Shown here one piece after another: positions 1 to 9,898 of a stretch of DNA of 64,000 nucleotides. Numbering within the stretch: position 1 is the stretch's first letter; each line of letters begins with the position of its first letter. The notes under the pieces were generated by a model. The model did not search any database and had not been told where the DNA came from. It saw only the letters and a program-made list of their open reading frames with translations. The stretch is from Allosphingosinicella vermicomposti (GTDB taxonomy: Bacteria > Pseudomonadota > Alphaproteobacteria > Sphingomonadales > Sphingomonadaceae), in NCBI RefSeq assembly GCF_003012815.1, contig NZ_PXYJ01000004.1, positions 62,001 through 126,000 of the forward strand, given 5' to 3'. The position numbers were made by a program, and so were the translations under genes.

Positions 1-115
1 CGAAGCCTGCAAGGTTTATGACGAGCTCGCCGACGTCTATCCCAACATGCGCGATTGGTTGAAGCAGCGCCTGCCGGATGCCCGCAAAGCCGCCAAGTGC
101 GCCACCTCTCTGTAA
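1..115 (+). CDS. cpoB: C-terminal end of CpoB/YbgF-like Tol-Pal associated TPR protein (partial)
   Basis: The window opens inside a gene; the visible frame (codons from base 2) encodes about 37 residues ending YPNMRDWLKQRLPDARKA...C...L and a TAA stop at 113-115. This looks like the last TPR helix of the periplasmic coordinator CpoB (YbgF), which links peptidoglycan synthesis to Tol-Pal constriction. The position before tilS and ftsH matches the usual alphaproteobacterial order tolB-pal-ybgF-tilS-ftsH. The identification rests on a short tail plus synteny, so another TPR protein cannot be excluded. Confidence 0.62.
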   Translation, partial: EACKVYDELADVYPNMRDWLKQRLPDARKAAKCATSL

Positions 116-137
116 AAAAAACCAAAGGACAAACCTG

Positions 138-260
138 ATGATCCGCAAGATGACCCTGACCCTCGGCCTCGCTTTTGCTCTGGCCGCCTGCAACACCGTC
201 GCCGGGATCGGCGAGGATGTGCAGTCGGTTGGCGAAACCGTTACCGACGTCGCGAACTGA
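138..260 (+). CDS. entericidin A/B-like small lipoprotein
   Basis: A 40-residue protein starting MIRKMTLTLGLAF with lipobox LAAC (Cys about residue 18), followed by the short tail NTVAGIGEDVQSVGE typical of the EcnA/EcnB family. It should be exported by Sec, processed by signal peptidase II and anchored in the membrane. The ATG at 138 is preferred over an upstream in-frame start at 78 because AGGA lies 9 bases before it and the signal sequence begins there. In enterobacteria the family is linked to stationary-phase lysis or envelope stress; the role here is inferred from family membership only. Confidence 0.8.
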   Translation: MIRKMTLTLGLAFALAACNTVAGIGEDVQSVGETVTDVAN

Positions 261-274
261 TCGTTCGTCATCCA

Positions 275-362
275 CCGTTCGTGCTGAGCCTGTCGAAGCC
301 CGGCCTTTCCTTTGCGACCCAGGGGGAAAGACAGAGCCTTCGGCAAGCTCAAGCCGAACGGA
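275..362. repeat. palindromic intergenic repeat, CTGAGCCTGTCGAAG family
   Basis: The outer arms are CCGTTCGTGCTGAGCCTGTCGAAG and its diverged complement CCTTCGGCAAGCTCAAGCCGAACGG, about 40 bases apart. The core CTGAGC(C/T)TGTCGAAG recurs through the window (1421, 12102, 26336, 26471, 31349, 50561, 52795). It fills the gap between the entericidin-like gene and tilS. Confidence 0.8.
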
Positions 363-431
363 CTAGGGATCGTACTCAATTAGGGAGCGGCCGCCCTTCG
401 CGCTTGTAGCGAACCTGTCTATGACGGCAGC

Positions 432-1427
432 ATGACCCCGTTCGCTCTCAACCCCGATCAAATCGCGCGTTTCCGCGATGATGTTACGCGCCTTGAAGGG
501 GCCAGCACCCCGATCGGCCTCGCCGTCTCGGGCGGCCCGGACAGCCTTGCCCTCCTCCTCCTCGCTCATGCCGCCTTCCCCGGCAAAATCGCGGCCGCCA
601 CTGTCGATCACCAACTTCGCCCTGAAGCAGCGGACGAGGCGCGGCATGTCGCCCGCATTTGCGAAAGTCTCGGCTGCCCGCACGCCATCCTGACCGTAAC
701 GGTCGCCAATCGCGGCGCGGGGCTTCAGGGTGATGCGCGAGCAGCGCGGTATGCGGCACTGACGGAGTGGGCGAAGGCCTCGGAGATCAGGACTCTCGCC
801 ACCGCCCACCACGCCGACGATCAGGCCGAGACGATCCTGATGCGCCTTCAACGGGGCGCCGGGATTGCAGGCTTGTCAGGCATCCGCCCCTTTCGATTGG
901 ACGGAGCTTTACGGATCGTTCGCCCGCTTCTTGGCTGGACGAAGGCCGAACTCGTCGACCTCGTCGCGCGGCACGGCATTACGGCGATTGACGATCCATC
1001 CAACCGTGATCCCCGCTTCGACCGCGCCCGGATGCGCGCTTTCCTTGCCGCCAACCCCGAACTCGAGCCCGCCCGCCTTACCCGCAGCGCGGCAGCCTTG
1101 CGCGAAGCCGATGAGGCGCTCGATTGGGCGAGCGATGCCGCGTGGAACCGCCAGGCGTGGCAGGAGGGCGAGGCCTGGCTTCTGGACGTCACCCATCTCC
1201 CCCGCGCGATCCGGCGGCGGCTGGCGTCACGCGCTTTGTCCCGCCTTCACGCCGACCATGCTCTCGAAACAAGCTGGCAGGGATCGGAAGATGTGGAAGG
1301 CCTGCTGACCGCCCTCGAGGCCGGATCCAAAGTGACTTATTCTGGGGTCATGGCATCTGGGGGTGCCATCTGGCGTTTTGAGCCTGCTCCGCCGAGGAAA
1401 CGCAAGATCTTAGTCATACACCGCTAG
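432..1427 (+). CDS. tilS: tRNA(Ile)-lysidine synthetase
   Basis: A cytoplasmic N-type ATP pyrophosphatase of 331 residues. The PP-loop SGGPDS lies at residues 33-38, followed by the TVDHQLR segment, a GLQGDARAARY-like region and AHHADDQAET, all hallmarks of TilS. The enzyme adds lysine to C34 of the CAU anticodon of minor tRNA-Ile, converting its specificity to AUA, and is normally essential. The C-terminal region is short, as in many alphaproteobacterial forms. It lies between cpoB and ftsH, its conserved neighbourhood. No convincing Shine-Dalgarno sequence precedes the ATG. The TAG stop lies inside the palindromic repeat that follows, so the last codons come from the repeat. Confidence 0.93.
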   Translation: MTPFALNPDQIARFRDDVTRLEGASTPIGLAVSGGPDSLALLLLAHAAFPGKIAAATVDHQLRPEAADEARHVARICESLGCPHAILTVTVANRGAGLQGDARAARYAALTEWAKASEIRTLATAHHADDQAETILMRLQRGAGIAGLSGIRPFRLDGALRIVRPLLGWTKAELVDLVARHGITAIDDPSNRDPRFDRARMRAFLAANPELEPARLTRSAAALREADEALDWASDAAWNRQAWQEGEAWLLDVTHLPRAIRRRLASRALSRLHADHALETSWQGSEDVEGLLTALEAGSKVTYSGVMASGGAIWRFEPAPPRKRKILVIHR

Positions 1428-1491
1428 GGCTGAGCTTGTCGAAGCCCGTTCCAGCTGGAACCGTCCTTCGACAGGCTCAGGACTAGCGGGG
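1421..1491. repeat. palindromic repeat with CCGCTAG/CTAGCGG ends, between convergent genes
   Basis: The copy starts CCGCTAGGGCTGAGCTTGTCGAAG and ends with the matching CTTCGACAGGCTCAGGACTAGCGG; the centre GTTCCAGCTGGAAC is itself palindromic. The same centre occurs in the copy at 12102. It separates tilS from the convergent kinase gene and contains the tilS stop codon, so it may also serve as a bidirectional hairpin terminator (inference). Confidence 0.85.
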
Positions 1492-1495
1492 AATC

Positions 1496-2659
1496 TCACG
1501 GTTGGAAGACATTCTCCAACGGTGCGAACGGCAACCAAATCTCGGCTCTATATCCCTCCGCGAGCGGCTCCGTCGCCAACCCCGCATCCGCGCCATAAGC
1601 CAGCGCCAGCCGCTTGCGGATATTGTCAAGGCCCACACCCCGGCTCGTCACATTCATGGTGGGAGGGTCATGCGCTGCATCCTCCCCAATCCGCCGATTG
1701 ATCACGCTGATCCGCAACTGTTCCCCGTCGCGGCCGCAATCGATCGTGATGCGCACCGGCGCGCGCGCGGGAATCACGCCATATTTGACCGCATTCTCCA
1801 CCAAAGGCTGAAGAATGAAATTTGGCACAGCCGCGTCTGTCAATGCGTCCGGCATTGTGATCTCCACATCTAGCCGGTCGCCACTTCGTACCTGCTCGAT
1901 ACGCAGATAGGCTTCAGCGGTCGCGAGCTCTTCTTCCAGCGATATCAGCGCGGTTGGGTCGGATGTTAGCGATTGGCGGAGGAAATCGGTCAGCCGCGAC
2001 GTCACCTCCTCGGCCTCCCGCAGCCTGCCGGTCCCGATCAGGCTGGTGATTGCGCCCAGGGCATTCACCATGAAATGGGGATTGAGCTGCAGGCGCAAGG
2101 CCGCCGCCTCCGAAGCGCTCGCCCGCACGGCATTGATCCGGGACACATCGTAAAGGCCGAGCGCCCACAACAAGGTGAAGGCAAGGCCGAATAGCCAGAG
2201 GTAGATGAAACCCGCCGTCACGAAGCGCATCGGCGCCAAATTGGTGGCCCAGAATTGCCAGTCCGGAAAGAGCGTGAGTGAAAGCCACCGATAATAATAG
2301 AGGTCGATCACCGTCTGGACGCTTGTCATGCCAAAGATCGCGGCGATGGTGAGCAGCCAGCCCAAAACCGGCGAAAACCTCTGCAGCGTCAATCTTAATC
2401 GTGTCAAAACAAGAGTTAAGGCGACACCGAGCATAAAAAGAGGCGTCGATGCGGGCACCGATTCAAATATGCTGGCCCGTCCGCCAATGGCTGCGGAAAT
2501 ATCGGCGAGAAAGATCGCGAAGCCCCATATGATGGTGGCGGCTCGAAATGCGGCGGTGTGCGGCCTTAATAAAGGGGATAGCCAGCGATTACTTTTGCTC
2601 ACCCTGAACAAAAGGGCGATCCGGGCTAAAGTTCCACGGCATAAGACCCATTCTTCCAC
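1496..2659 (-). CDS. LytS-type sensor histidine kinase (HisK/GHKL), orphan
   Basis: A protein of up to 387 residues. The N-terminal half has about four hydrophobic segments. The cytoplasmic half has a His_kinase domain with [10 protein letters not shown] (phosphoacceptor His) and a HATPase with N-box [10 protein letters not shown] and a [11 protein letters not shown] glycine box. Such kinases normally signal to a LytTR response regulator, but none is next to it. The first codon here is GTG and the start is uncertain. It runs divergently from ftsH with about 90 bases between starts and convergently into tilS across a repeat. The signal sensed is not evident. Confidence 0.82.
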   Translation of the reverse strand: MEEWVLCRGTLARIALLFRVSKSNRWLSPLLRPHTAAFRAATIIWGFAIFLADISAAIGGRASIFESVPASTPLFMLGVALTLVLTRLRLTLQRFSPVLGWLLTIAAIFGMTSVQTVIDLYYYRWLSLTLFPDWQFWATNLAPMRFVTAGFIYLWLFGLAFTLLWALGLYDVSRINAVRASASEAAALRLQLNPHFMVNALGAITSLIGTGRLREAEEVTSRLTDFLRQSLTSDPTALISLEEELATAEAYLRIEQVRSGDRLDVEITMPDALTDAAVPNFILQPLVENAVKYGVIPARAPVRITIDCGRDGEQLRISVINRRIGEDAAHDPPTMNVTSRGVGLDNIRKRLALAYGADAGLATEPLAEGYRAEIWLPFAPLENVFQP

Positions 2660-2748
2660 ATGCCCATCAACCTTCCATTCACCTCTTCTCGCGCATTGTG
2701 CTCCCTGATGAAATGCCTATCTATGAGGCGAAAGGTAGACGCCATCTC

Positions 2749-4698
<1,950 letters not shown>

Positions 4699-4731
4699 GC
4701 CATAGAATCTCTTTCATGACCGGAGAAAGCA

Positions 4732-4774
4732 AAGGCGCTCGCGGATAGATTCTGCGAGCGCCTTCGTTATTTTT
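4732..4774 (+). terminator. rho-independent terminator of ftsH
   Basis: Perfect 11-bp arms AAGGCGCTCGC and GCGAGCGCCTT with an 11-base loop, followed by CGTTATTTTT. It lies 34 bases after the ftsH stop codon. Confidence 0.88.
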
Positions 4775-4866
4775 GAGTCGGACAGCGCTCGAAGCACTGC
4801 ACTTATCCCAACAAACCAAATCGTAAAATGACCGCCAACGCCAGCGCGATGAGCCCATTTCACGAA

Positions 4867-5511
4867 TTACATTTTGTCGAGCGCGTCGCGATGCCGTGGA
4901 AGCAATGCTTTGCCCTCCTGCAAGTAATTCACCATCACTTGGATATCGCCCGCTTCCTGACGTGAGATGTCGCGATCGGCCAATGCTCTAAAAAGCTCCT
5001 GGAAATCGGCATATTGGATGATGGGCCCAAGATGGTAATTGTCTTCGGTCGCACTGGGCTGGCGCGGGCCGTTCGCACAATACATCAGAACTGGCGCGAA
5101 GAAGCGTTCGCCCGCCGGAACTTCGATGGCAATCTTTTGAACAAGAATGCCATTTTGCGTCTTCGTGCTCTGGGAAATGAACATGAGCCCGGGCGGCAGC
5201 GTTAGCGTGATGGGCTTGCTGGTCGTGTTTTGCAGGATAAGGCAGAGTTGGACCAAATCCCCGTGTCCGTAGGAGCGATCCCGATATTTGTCGTCGCACT
5301 TGAACGGGTCTTCTGACGAGTAGCCATGAATAGGCTCTTCGAGTTCCAGCCCCTCCGGCAGCGAGAAAGGCATGCCGACAGGCGCCGCCGTTGACTTATA
5401 CAAGCCAGGCCGAGGCTGTTTCGTCGGCGCCGCCATTGCAGTCGTGCCAGCAGCACCTCCGCTCACGACCAGCATGGATGCAATCAGTAATTTGACGATG
5501 CGCTTCATCAT
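4867..5511 (-). CDS. secreted protein of unknown function
   Basis: A 214-residue protein starting MMKRIVKLLIASMLVVSGGAAG with a signal peptide ending near AMA-APT. The mature part contains three cysteines (near FKCDDK, LVQLC and MYCANG), a stretch TSKPITLTLPPGL that reads like a beta strand, and a helical C-terminus DISRQEAGDIQVMVNYLQEG. No domain was recognised. Export to periplasm or outside is inferred from the signal peptide. It stands alone, convergent with the ftsH terminator, and its composition is less GC-biased than neighbouring genes, which may mean recent acquisition. Confidence 0.65.
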   Translation of the reverse strand: MMKRIVKLLIASMLVVSGGAAGTTAMAAPTKQPRPGLYKSTAAPVGMPFSLPEGLELEEPIHGYSSEDPFKCDDKYRDRSYGHGDLVQLCLILQNTTSKPITLTLPPGLMFISQSTKTQNGILVQKIAIEVPAGERFFAPVLMYCANGPRQPSATEDNYHLGPIIQYADFQELFRALADRDISRQEAGDIQVMVNYLQEGKALLPRHRDALDKM

Positions 5512-5735
5512 TCCCCCTTAGGCGGCGGATGCACGCCCCGTGACAATCTAGCCGTTTGTATTCTTCATGAAGCGGCGAACAATGCGCCTGCGACAAAGGC
5601 TTGCTGCCTGCGACGAATGCTTTTCTTATGGCGGCGATGGTCACCGTCACGAGCTTGCAGTGTGCGATTGCGCAACATCCATCATCCTCACACTGGTTAT
5701 TAAAAGACGCTTGCCAATCTGCCACAATGGTAGCA

Positions 5736-5751
5736 TGTTACATCCGTAACA
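5736..5751. promoter_or_regulatory. probable BlaI operator (perfect dyad)
   Basis: TGTTAC-ATCC-GTAACA is a perfect inverted repeat ending 11 bases before the BlaI start and just touching its AGGAG. BlaI/MecI repressors bind short TACA/TGTA-type dyads, so this is a likely autoregulatory operator. A TTGCCA element at 5711 could be the -35 box of the overlapped promoter (inference). Confidence 0.65.
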
Positions 5752-5762
5752 GGAGTTTTGGC

Positions 5763-6137
5763 ATGATCGAGTCGTTGCCGCGCCGGGAGCGTGAAATCTT
5801 TGAAACCCTCTGCCGTCTGGGCGAAGGCACGGCCACGCAGATCCGGGAGGCGATGGACGATGCGCCGAGCCATAGCGCGGTGCGCACGATGCTGACCCGG
5901 CTTGAGGCCAAGGGCGCCGTCACGCACCGGGTCGAGGATCAGGCCTATGTCTACCGCAGCGTGCCGCAGGCGGCGAAGGTGCGGGACTCGGCGCTGAGCC
6001 AGGTGGTGAAGAATTTCTTCGGCGGTTCGGCGGCGAGCGCGGCGACGGCCCTGCTCGGCCTTACCAAACAGATGGATGCGGATGAACTCGACGCCCTGCA
6101 AAAGGCGATCGACGCAGCGAAGGAGCGGCAGAAATGA
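5763..6137 (+). CDS. BlaI/MecI/CopY family transcriptional repressor
   Basis: A 124-residue protein (MIESLPRREREIFETL...) with the Penicillinase_R winged helix: GEGTATQIREAM, HSAVRTMLTRLEAKG and a wing around VYRSVPQAAK, then a dimerisation tail. The family represses beta-lactamase or envelope-stress genes until cleaved by a BlaR1-type protease. ATG 5763 is chosen over an upstream in-frame start because AGGAG lies 7 bases before it and the domain begins there. The stop overlaps the next gene's start (ATGA), so the two are translationally coupled. A perfect dyad lies just upstream. The target genes are unknown; the L,D-transpeptidase downstream is a candidate. Confidence 0.88.
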   Translation: MIESLPRREREIFETLCRLGEGTATQIREAMDDAPSHSAVRTMLTRLEAKGAVTHRVEDQAYVYRSVPQAAKVRDSALSQVVKNFFGGSAASAATALLGLTKQMDADELDALQKAIDAAKERQK

Positions 6138-7780
6138 GCTTCGAATTCCTGATCGAAATGGGCTGGAAATCGGCCCTCGTCGCGGTGCTGGCGCTCGGCG
6201 TCGGCCTCGCCCTCAAATCCCGCTCGGCGGAGGATCGCGCCGCGATGCTGCGCCTTGCCGTCGGGCTCATCCTGCTCCTCCCCTTGATATCTTTACTCGC
6301 CCCCGGGTTGGAGATCCAGAATCCGCTGCCCACCCAGCCGTCCGCGCAAGTGGCTTATGACATGACCGTGGCATCCGCGAACCTCCCGGCAACGCCCGCC
6401 GTGCAGGCCGCGCCCGCAGCCGCGAATGACATGCCCCCTCTCCTCGCCGATCCCGAATGGCTTGTGCTCGGCCTCTACCTTGTCGGGCTGCTCGCACTCG
6501 GGCTGCGCCTGTTCAGCGGCTATGTCACGCTCCAGCGCTGGACCTGGGCCGCCGAAGAGGTGGTTTCGCCCGTCTGGCGCAAGGCGCTGGAAAGCGCACG
6601 CATAGTCGCTGGCGACAGGCGCGGCACGCGACTGCTGCTTTCCGACAGCGTGCCCGCGCCTCTCTCCTGGGGCTGGGCGCAGCCGGTGATCCTGATCGAT
6701 CAGGAAACTTTTGCGCGGCCCGAAGATGCCGACGCGGTTCTTGCCCACGAATTGGCGCACGTCGTGCGCGGCGATTGGGTCGCCCTAATGCTCTCCCGCC
6801 TCGCCGTTGCATTCTTCTGGTTCAACCCGCTCGTCTGGTGGCTCGACCGCGAGATGATCCAGCAGTCGGAGGAAGCCGCCGACGCCAAGGCTGTCGCCGA
6901 CGTCGAGCCCGCTCATTATGCCCAGACGCTGATGAGCTGCATCATGCACAGCCGCAGCGGCATGGTGCCGGCGAACAGCATCCGCCCGTCGCGCAATGGC
7001 CTTTCCCGCCGCATCTATGCGGTGCTCGATGGCCGGGAGCGGGCTATCCGTTCAGGATCGCGCTGGACGCTCGCCGCGATGATCGGCTGTGCCGCCTTCG
7101 CCGCGCCGCTCGCCGCGCTGGAACTGACCGCGCCGGAGCCGCCCGAGGCGCCGGACGCGGCCAGTGCATCGCGCACGGTCACCATCGTCACTCACGATGG
7201 CCACGCCATCCCGCCTCTTCCGCCCATTCCGCCGGTCTTCGACAAGGATAGCGAGGCCGCGATCAAACGCGCCGATGCCGAAGCGCGCAAGGCGGATGCG
7301 AAGGTCCGTATCGTGATGAAGGATCTCGACAAGAATCTCGCCCATTCGATTCAGGCCGAGGTTCAAGCGGCGACCGCAGCTGCTTTGGCTGAAGGCGCAA
7401 GAGCCCGCGCCGATGCCGCCAACCACCGCCAGATCGCCATGGCGCAGGCTGCAGCGCATGGCGAGGCGGCCAGCGCCCGGGCCATCGCCGCGACCGCGCA
7501 AGCGGCTGCGCGCAAAGGGCTGGCCGAAGGGGCCAAGGGCATGGAGCAAGGCGCGCGCGACCTCGACAACGGCGCTCGCAACCTTCGCCGCGAGGCCGAT
7601 CGCCTGCGCAGCGCTTCCTATCGTGAGGATCATATCGCCAAAGCCCGCCGCGATGGCCACACGGTTACCCATCAGGAACTGATCGACGCCATCCCCAAGA
7701 TGCGCGAGGGCGCCGAGCGGATGGAAGACAGCGCGGACACCATGCGCCGCCAGGCCCGCGATATGCGCGAGGGGCGCTGA
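6134..7780 (+). CDS. BlaR1/MecR1-like M56 membrane metallopeptidase
   Basis: A 548-residue integral membrane protein. About four hydrophobic segments surround a cytoplasmic M56 domain with zinc motif HELAH at residues 205-209 in AVLAHELAHVVRGDW. The last membrane segment is near TLAAMIGCAAFAAPLAAL. Classical BlaR1 then has a penicillin-binding sensor domain; here the tail of about 210 residues is Ala/Lys/Glu/Arg-rich, predicted coiled coil with many ADA/ARA repeats, and has no SxxK-KTG transpeptidase motifs. It presumably senses something else and cleaves the partner BlaI protein. It overlaps BlaI by 4 bases. Confidence 0.87.
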   Translation: MSFEFLIEMGWKSALVAVLALGVGLALKSRSAEDRAAMLRLAVGLILLLPLISLLAPGLEIQNPLPTQPSAQVAYDMTVASANLPATPAVQAAPAAANDMPPLLADPEWLVLGLYLVGLLALGLRLFSGYVTLQRWTWAAEEVVSPVWRKALESARIVAGDRRGTRLLLSDSVPAPLSWGWAQPVILIDQETFARPEDADAVLAHELAHVVRGDWVALMLSRLAVAFFWFNPLVWWLDREMIQQSEEAADAKAVADVEPAHYAQTLMSCIMHSRSGMVPANSIRPSRNGLSRRIYAVLDGRERAIRSGSRWTLAAMIGCAAFAAPLAALELTAPEPPEAPDAASASRTVTIVTHDGHAIPPLPPIPPVFDKDSEAAIKRADAEARKADAKVRIVMKDLDKNLAHSIQAEVQAATAAALAEGARARADAANHRQIAMAQAAAHGEAASARAIAATAQAAARKGLAEGAKGMEQGARDLDNGARNLRREADRLRSASYREDHIAKARRDGHTVTHQELIDAIPKMREGAERMEDSADTMRRQARDMREGR

Positions 7781-7943
7781 GCGGATGGCATTGCCACCAG
7801 CCAGGAGACCCCCACCCCGCTAGTCCTGGTTGAATAACTTCACTCAAGGCCGATCACTGCTCACCCAACCCGACCAAAATAGACTGGATCGTTTCGGACC
7901 GAAGGCGCGTTTCTCCAACTGAATCAGTTCTGTTGGAGTATCC

Positions 7944-9464
7944 ATGCGTAAACATCTGGTGGGGGCTGCGCTGGCGGCCGTTCTGGCCGTCACGTCTGCA
8001 TGCAGTTCGGGCGAAGACGGCAGCGGTCCGGTAGCTCAGCTCTCGGCTGAAGACCTCCGCGCTGCCGTCTCCAACGATCAGGCCCGCGCATTTTATGAAG
8101 CGCGCAACTGGCAGGCGGCATGGCCGGACGAGCAGGCCGCCGCGCTGGTCGAAAGGCTGAAGGACGCCCCACGTCACGGCCTCACCGCCGCCGACTTCCT
8201 TGGCGATGTCGACGCGGCCAAGTCCCCTGCGTCGCGGGAAGCGGCGCTCACCACGGCGGCTTTGCTTTACGGCAACGCGCTCGCGTATGGCCGCGCCGAT
8301 CCGAAGAAGGTCGCGAAACTTTACACTGTCCCGGGTCCGGACACCGATGTCGCGGCTGGTCTGACGGCTGCTCTTGGCGAGGGCAAGGTTGGCGCATGGC
8401 TTGACGGCCTCGCGCCGCAGGACGCCGAATATCGCGCCCTGTCGGAAGCCTATCTCCAATATTCGCGGCAGGCGGCGGGGGCGGAGCGTCCCGCGGCAAT
8501 CCCCGCGGGCGACGCCATCGATCCGGGCAGCCGTGACCCGCGCCTGCCCGCTATTGCCGCCGCCCTCCGCGCGCTTGGCTATGCAGAGCCTGCAACACCT
8601 GAAAATGCCGCCTCCGGGGCCAATTACGGCCCCGATCTCGTCACCGCTGTAAAGCGGCTTCAGGCCGATCACGGGCTGGAGCAGGACGGCGTGATCGGCG
8701 CCGATGTGCTGGCCGCGCTGAATGGCGGCGCAGCGGAACGCGCCCGTATCCTTGCAATCAATCTCGAGCGTCGCCGGTGGCTACAGCGCACGCCGCCCGC
8801 CACGCGTATCGACGTCAATACGGCTGCCGCCTTCCTCGATTATATCCGCGACGGAAAAGGGGTGGATCGCCGCGTCGTCGTTGTCGGGCAATCCGGGTGG
8901 GAAACACCGCAACTCGGTTCGCCGATTACCCGGCTGGTTGCCAACCCACCGTGGAATGTACCTGAATCAATAGAAACCAAGGAACTGATGCCCAAGGGCG
9001 CGGCTTATCTTGCCCGCAATAATTTCACGCGCAAGGATGGGCGGCTTGTTCAAGAAGCGGGGCCGACATCGGCGCTGGGACTTGTCAAGTTCGACATGGA
9101 CAATCCCCACGCCATCTACCTTCACGACACGCCTTCAAAAGCCGCGTTCAAAGAAGCGGAACGCCATATGAGCCATGGTTGTGTGCGGGTGCTCGACGCG
9201 ATCGGCTTTGCGCGTCTCATCGCCGATCATGAGGGCCAGCTGGACGCCTTTAACCGTGCGCTTGCATCCGGCAAGGAGACCTTCGTGCCCCTTCCGCGGC
9301 AGATCCCGGTGCGCCTCCTCTACCACACCGCTTTCGTCGAAAATGGCGCGGTCCGCTTCCGGCCCGACGTCTATGGCTGGGATGAGGATCTCGCCAACGC
9401 GCTCGGCATGGAAAAACGTTCACGGCCAGTGGCCCGCAAGCATGTCGGGGATACCGGGCCCTGA
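7944..9464 (+). CDS. L,D-transpeptidase (YcbB/LdtD type)
   Basis: A 506-residue exported protein. It has a signal sequence ending near VTSAC (a weak lipobox, so lipoprotein status is unsure), an LdtD-type scaffold domain, a peptidoglycan-binding domain around YGPDLVTAVKRLQADHGLEQDGVIG, and a YkuD catalytic domain with SHGCVR, Cys413 being the nucleophile. Such enzymes make 3-3 crosslinks in peptidoglycan and are resistant to most beta-lactams. GGAG lies 7 bases before the ATG. Its place after the blaI/blaR1-like pair suggests a link to cell-wall stress, though a gap of about 160 bases implies its own promoter. Confidence 0.9.
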   Translation: MRKHLVGAALAAVLAVTSACSSGEDGSGPVAQLSAEDLRAAVSNDQARAFYEARNWQAAWPDEQAAALVERLKDAPRHGLTAADFLGDVDAAKSPASREAALTTAALLYGNALAYGRADPKKVAKLYTVPGPDTDVAAGLTAALGEGKVGAWLDGLAPQDAEYRALSEAYLQYSRQAAGAERPAAIPAGDAIDPGSRDPRLPAIAAALRALGYAEPATPENAASGANYGPDLVTAVKRLQADHGLEQDGVIGADVLAALNGGAAERARILAINLERRRWLQRTPPATRIDVNTAAAFLDYIRDGKGVDRRVVVVGQSGWETPQLGSPITRLVANPPWNVPESIETKELMPKGAAYLARNNFTRKDGRLVQEAGPTSALGLVKFDMDNPHAIYLHDTPSKAAFKEAERHMSHGCVRVLDAIGFARLIADHEGQLDAFNRALASGKETFVPLPRQIPVRLLYHTAFVENGAVRFRPDVYGWDEDLANALGMEKRSRPVARKHVGDTGP

Positions 9465-9479
9465 GGGGGCCTGCGGTCC

Positions 9480-9632
9480 TTAGCGGAAGAACAACCCCTG
9501 CCAGCCCAGCGCCATGAAATGCTGGTAGAGGTCTTTCGCCTCTGCGGTCGCCATGAACTGATAATAGCCGTCGAACGCGAAATTGTCGACGGTCAGACAG
9601 ACGATGAGAGAGACGAGAACCGCTTTCAGCAT
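9480..9632 (-). CDS. possible 50-residue small membrane-associated protein
   Basis: An open frame starting MLKAVLVSLIVCLTVDNFAF with a hydrophobic N-terminus of about 15 residues, then a short amphipathic tail ending GWQGLFFR. Third codon positions are strongly G/C (roughly three quarters), as expected for coding DNA here. The hydrophobic start suggests a signal anchor. A weak TTAGGGT lies about 9 bases before the ATG. No family was recognised; it may be a small protein conserved in sphingomonads, which I cannot check. Confidence 0.5.
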   Translation of the reverse strand: MLKAVLVSLIVCLTVDNFAFDGYYQFMATAEAKDLYQHFMALGWQGLFFR

Positions 9633-9847
9633 GGCTGAGACCCTAACCAAACAAGGTTAATTCTTCCTGAAACATTGCGCGGCTCTTTCCCACGCCGGCA
9701 CGTTTATTTCAATCCTCACAATGCAATGCGCGGTCTGGCGGGATTGGGGCGGGCGGACAAAGCATGACGCGCTGCCAGCCCCAATTGAGGGAACCATACC
9801 CTGATCGGGGTATGACGACTTTTACCCACACCCCTAAGGCGCCCGGC

Positions 9848-9874
9848 GCGAAGGCCCGCTCGCGGCCTTTTCGC
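9848..9874 (+). promoter_or_regulatory. hairpin in the 5' leader of the outer-membrane barrel gene
   Basis: GCGAAGGCC, a 7-base spacer, then GGCCTTTTCGC pair with a small bulge, ending 24 bases before the start codon. A second dyad ATACCC-TGATCG-GGGTAT lies about 50 bases further upstream. These may be leader structures of a highly expressed porin-like transcript or a weak terminator. Confidence 0.35.
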
Positions 9875-9898
9875 CTATCCAATCATCGGGGGAATATT

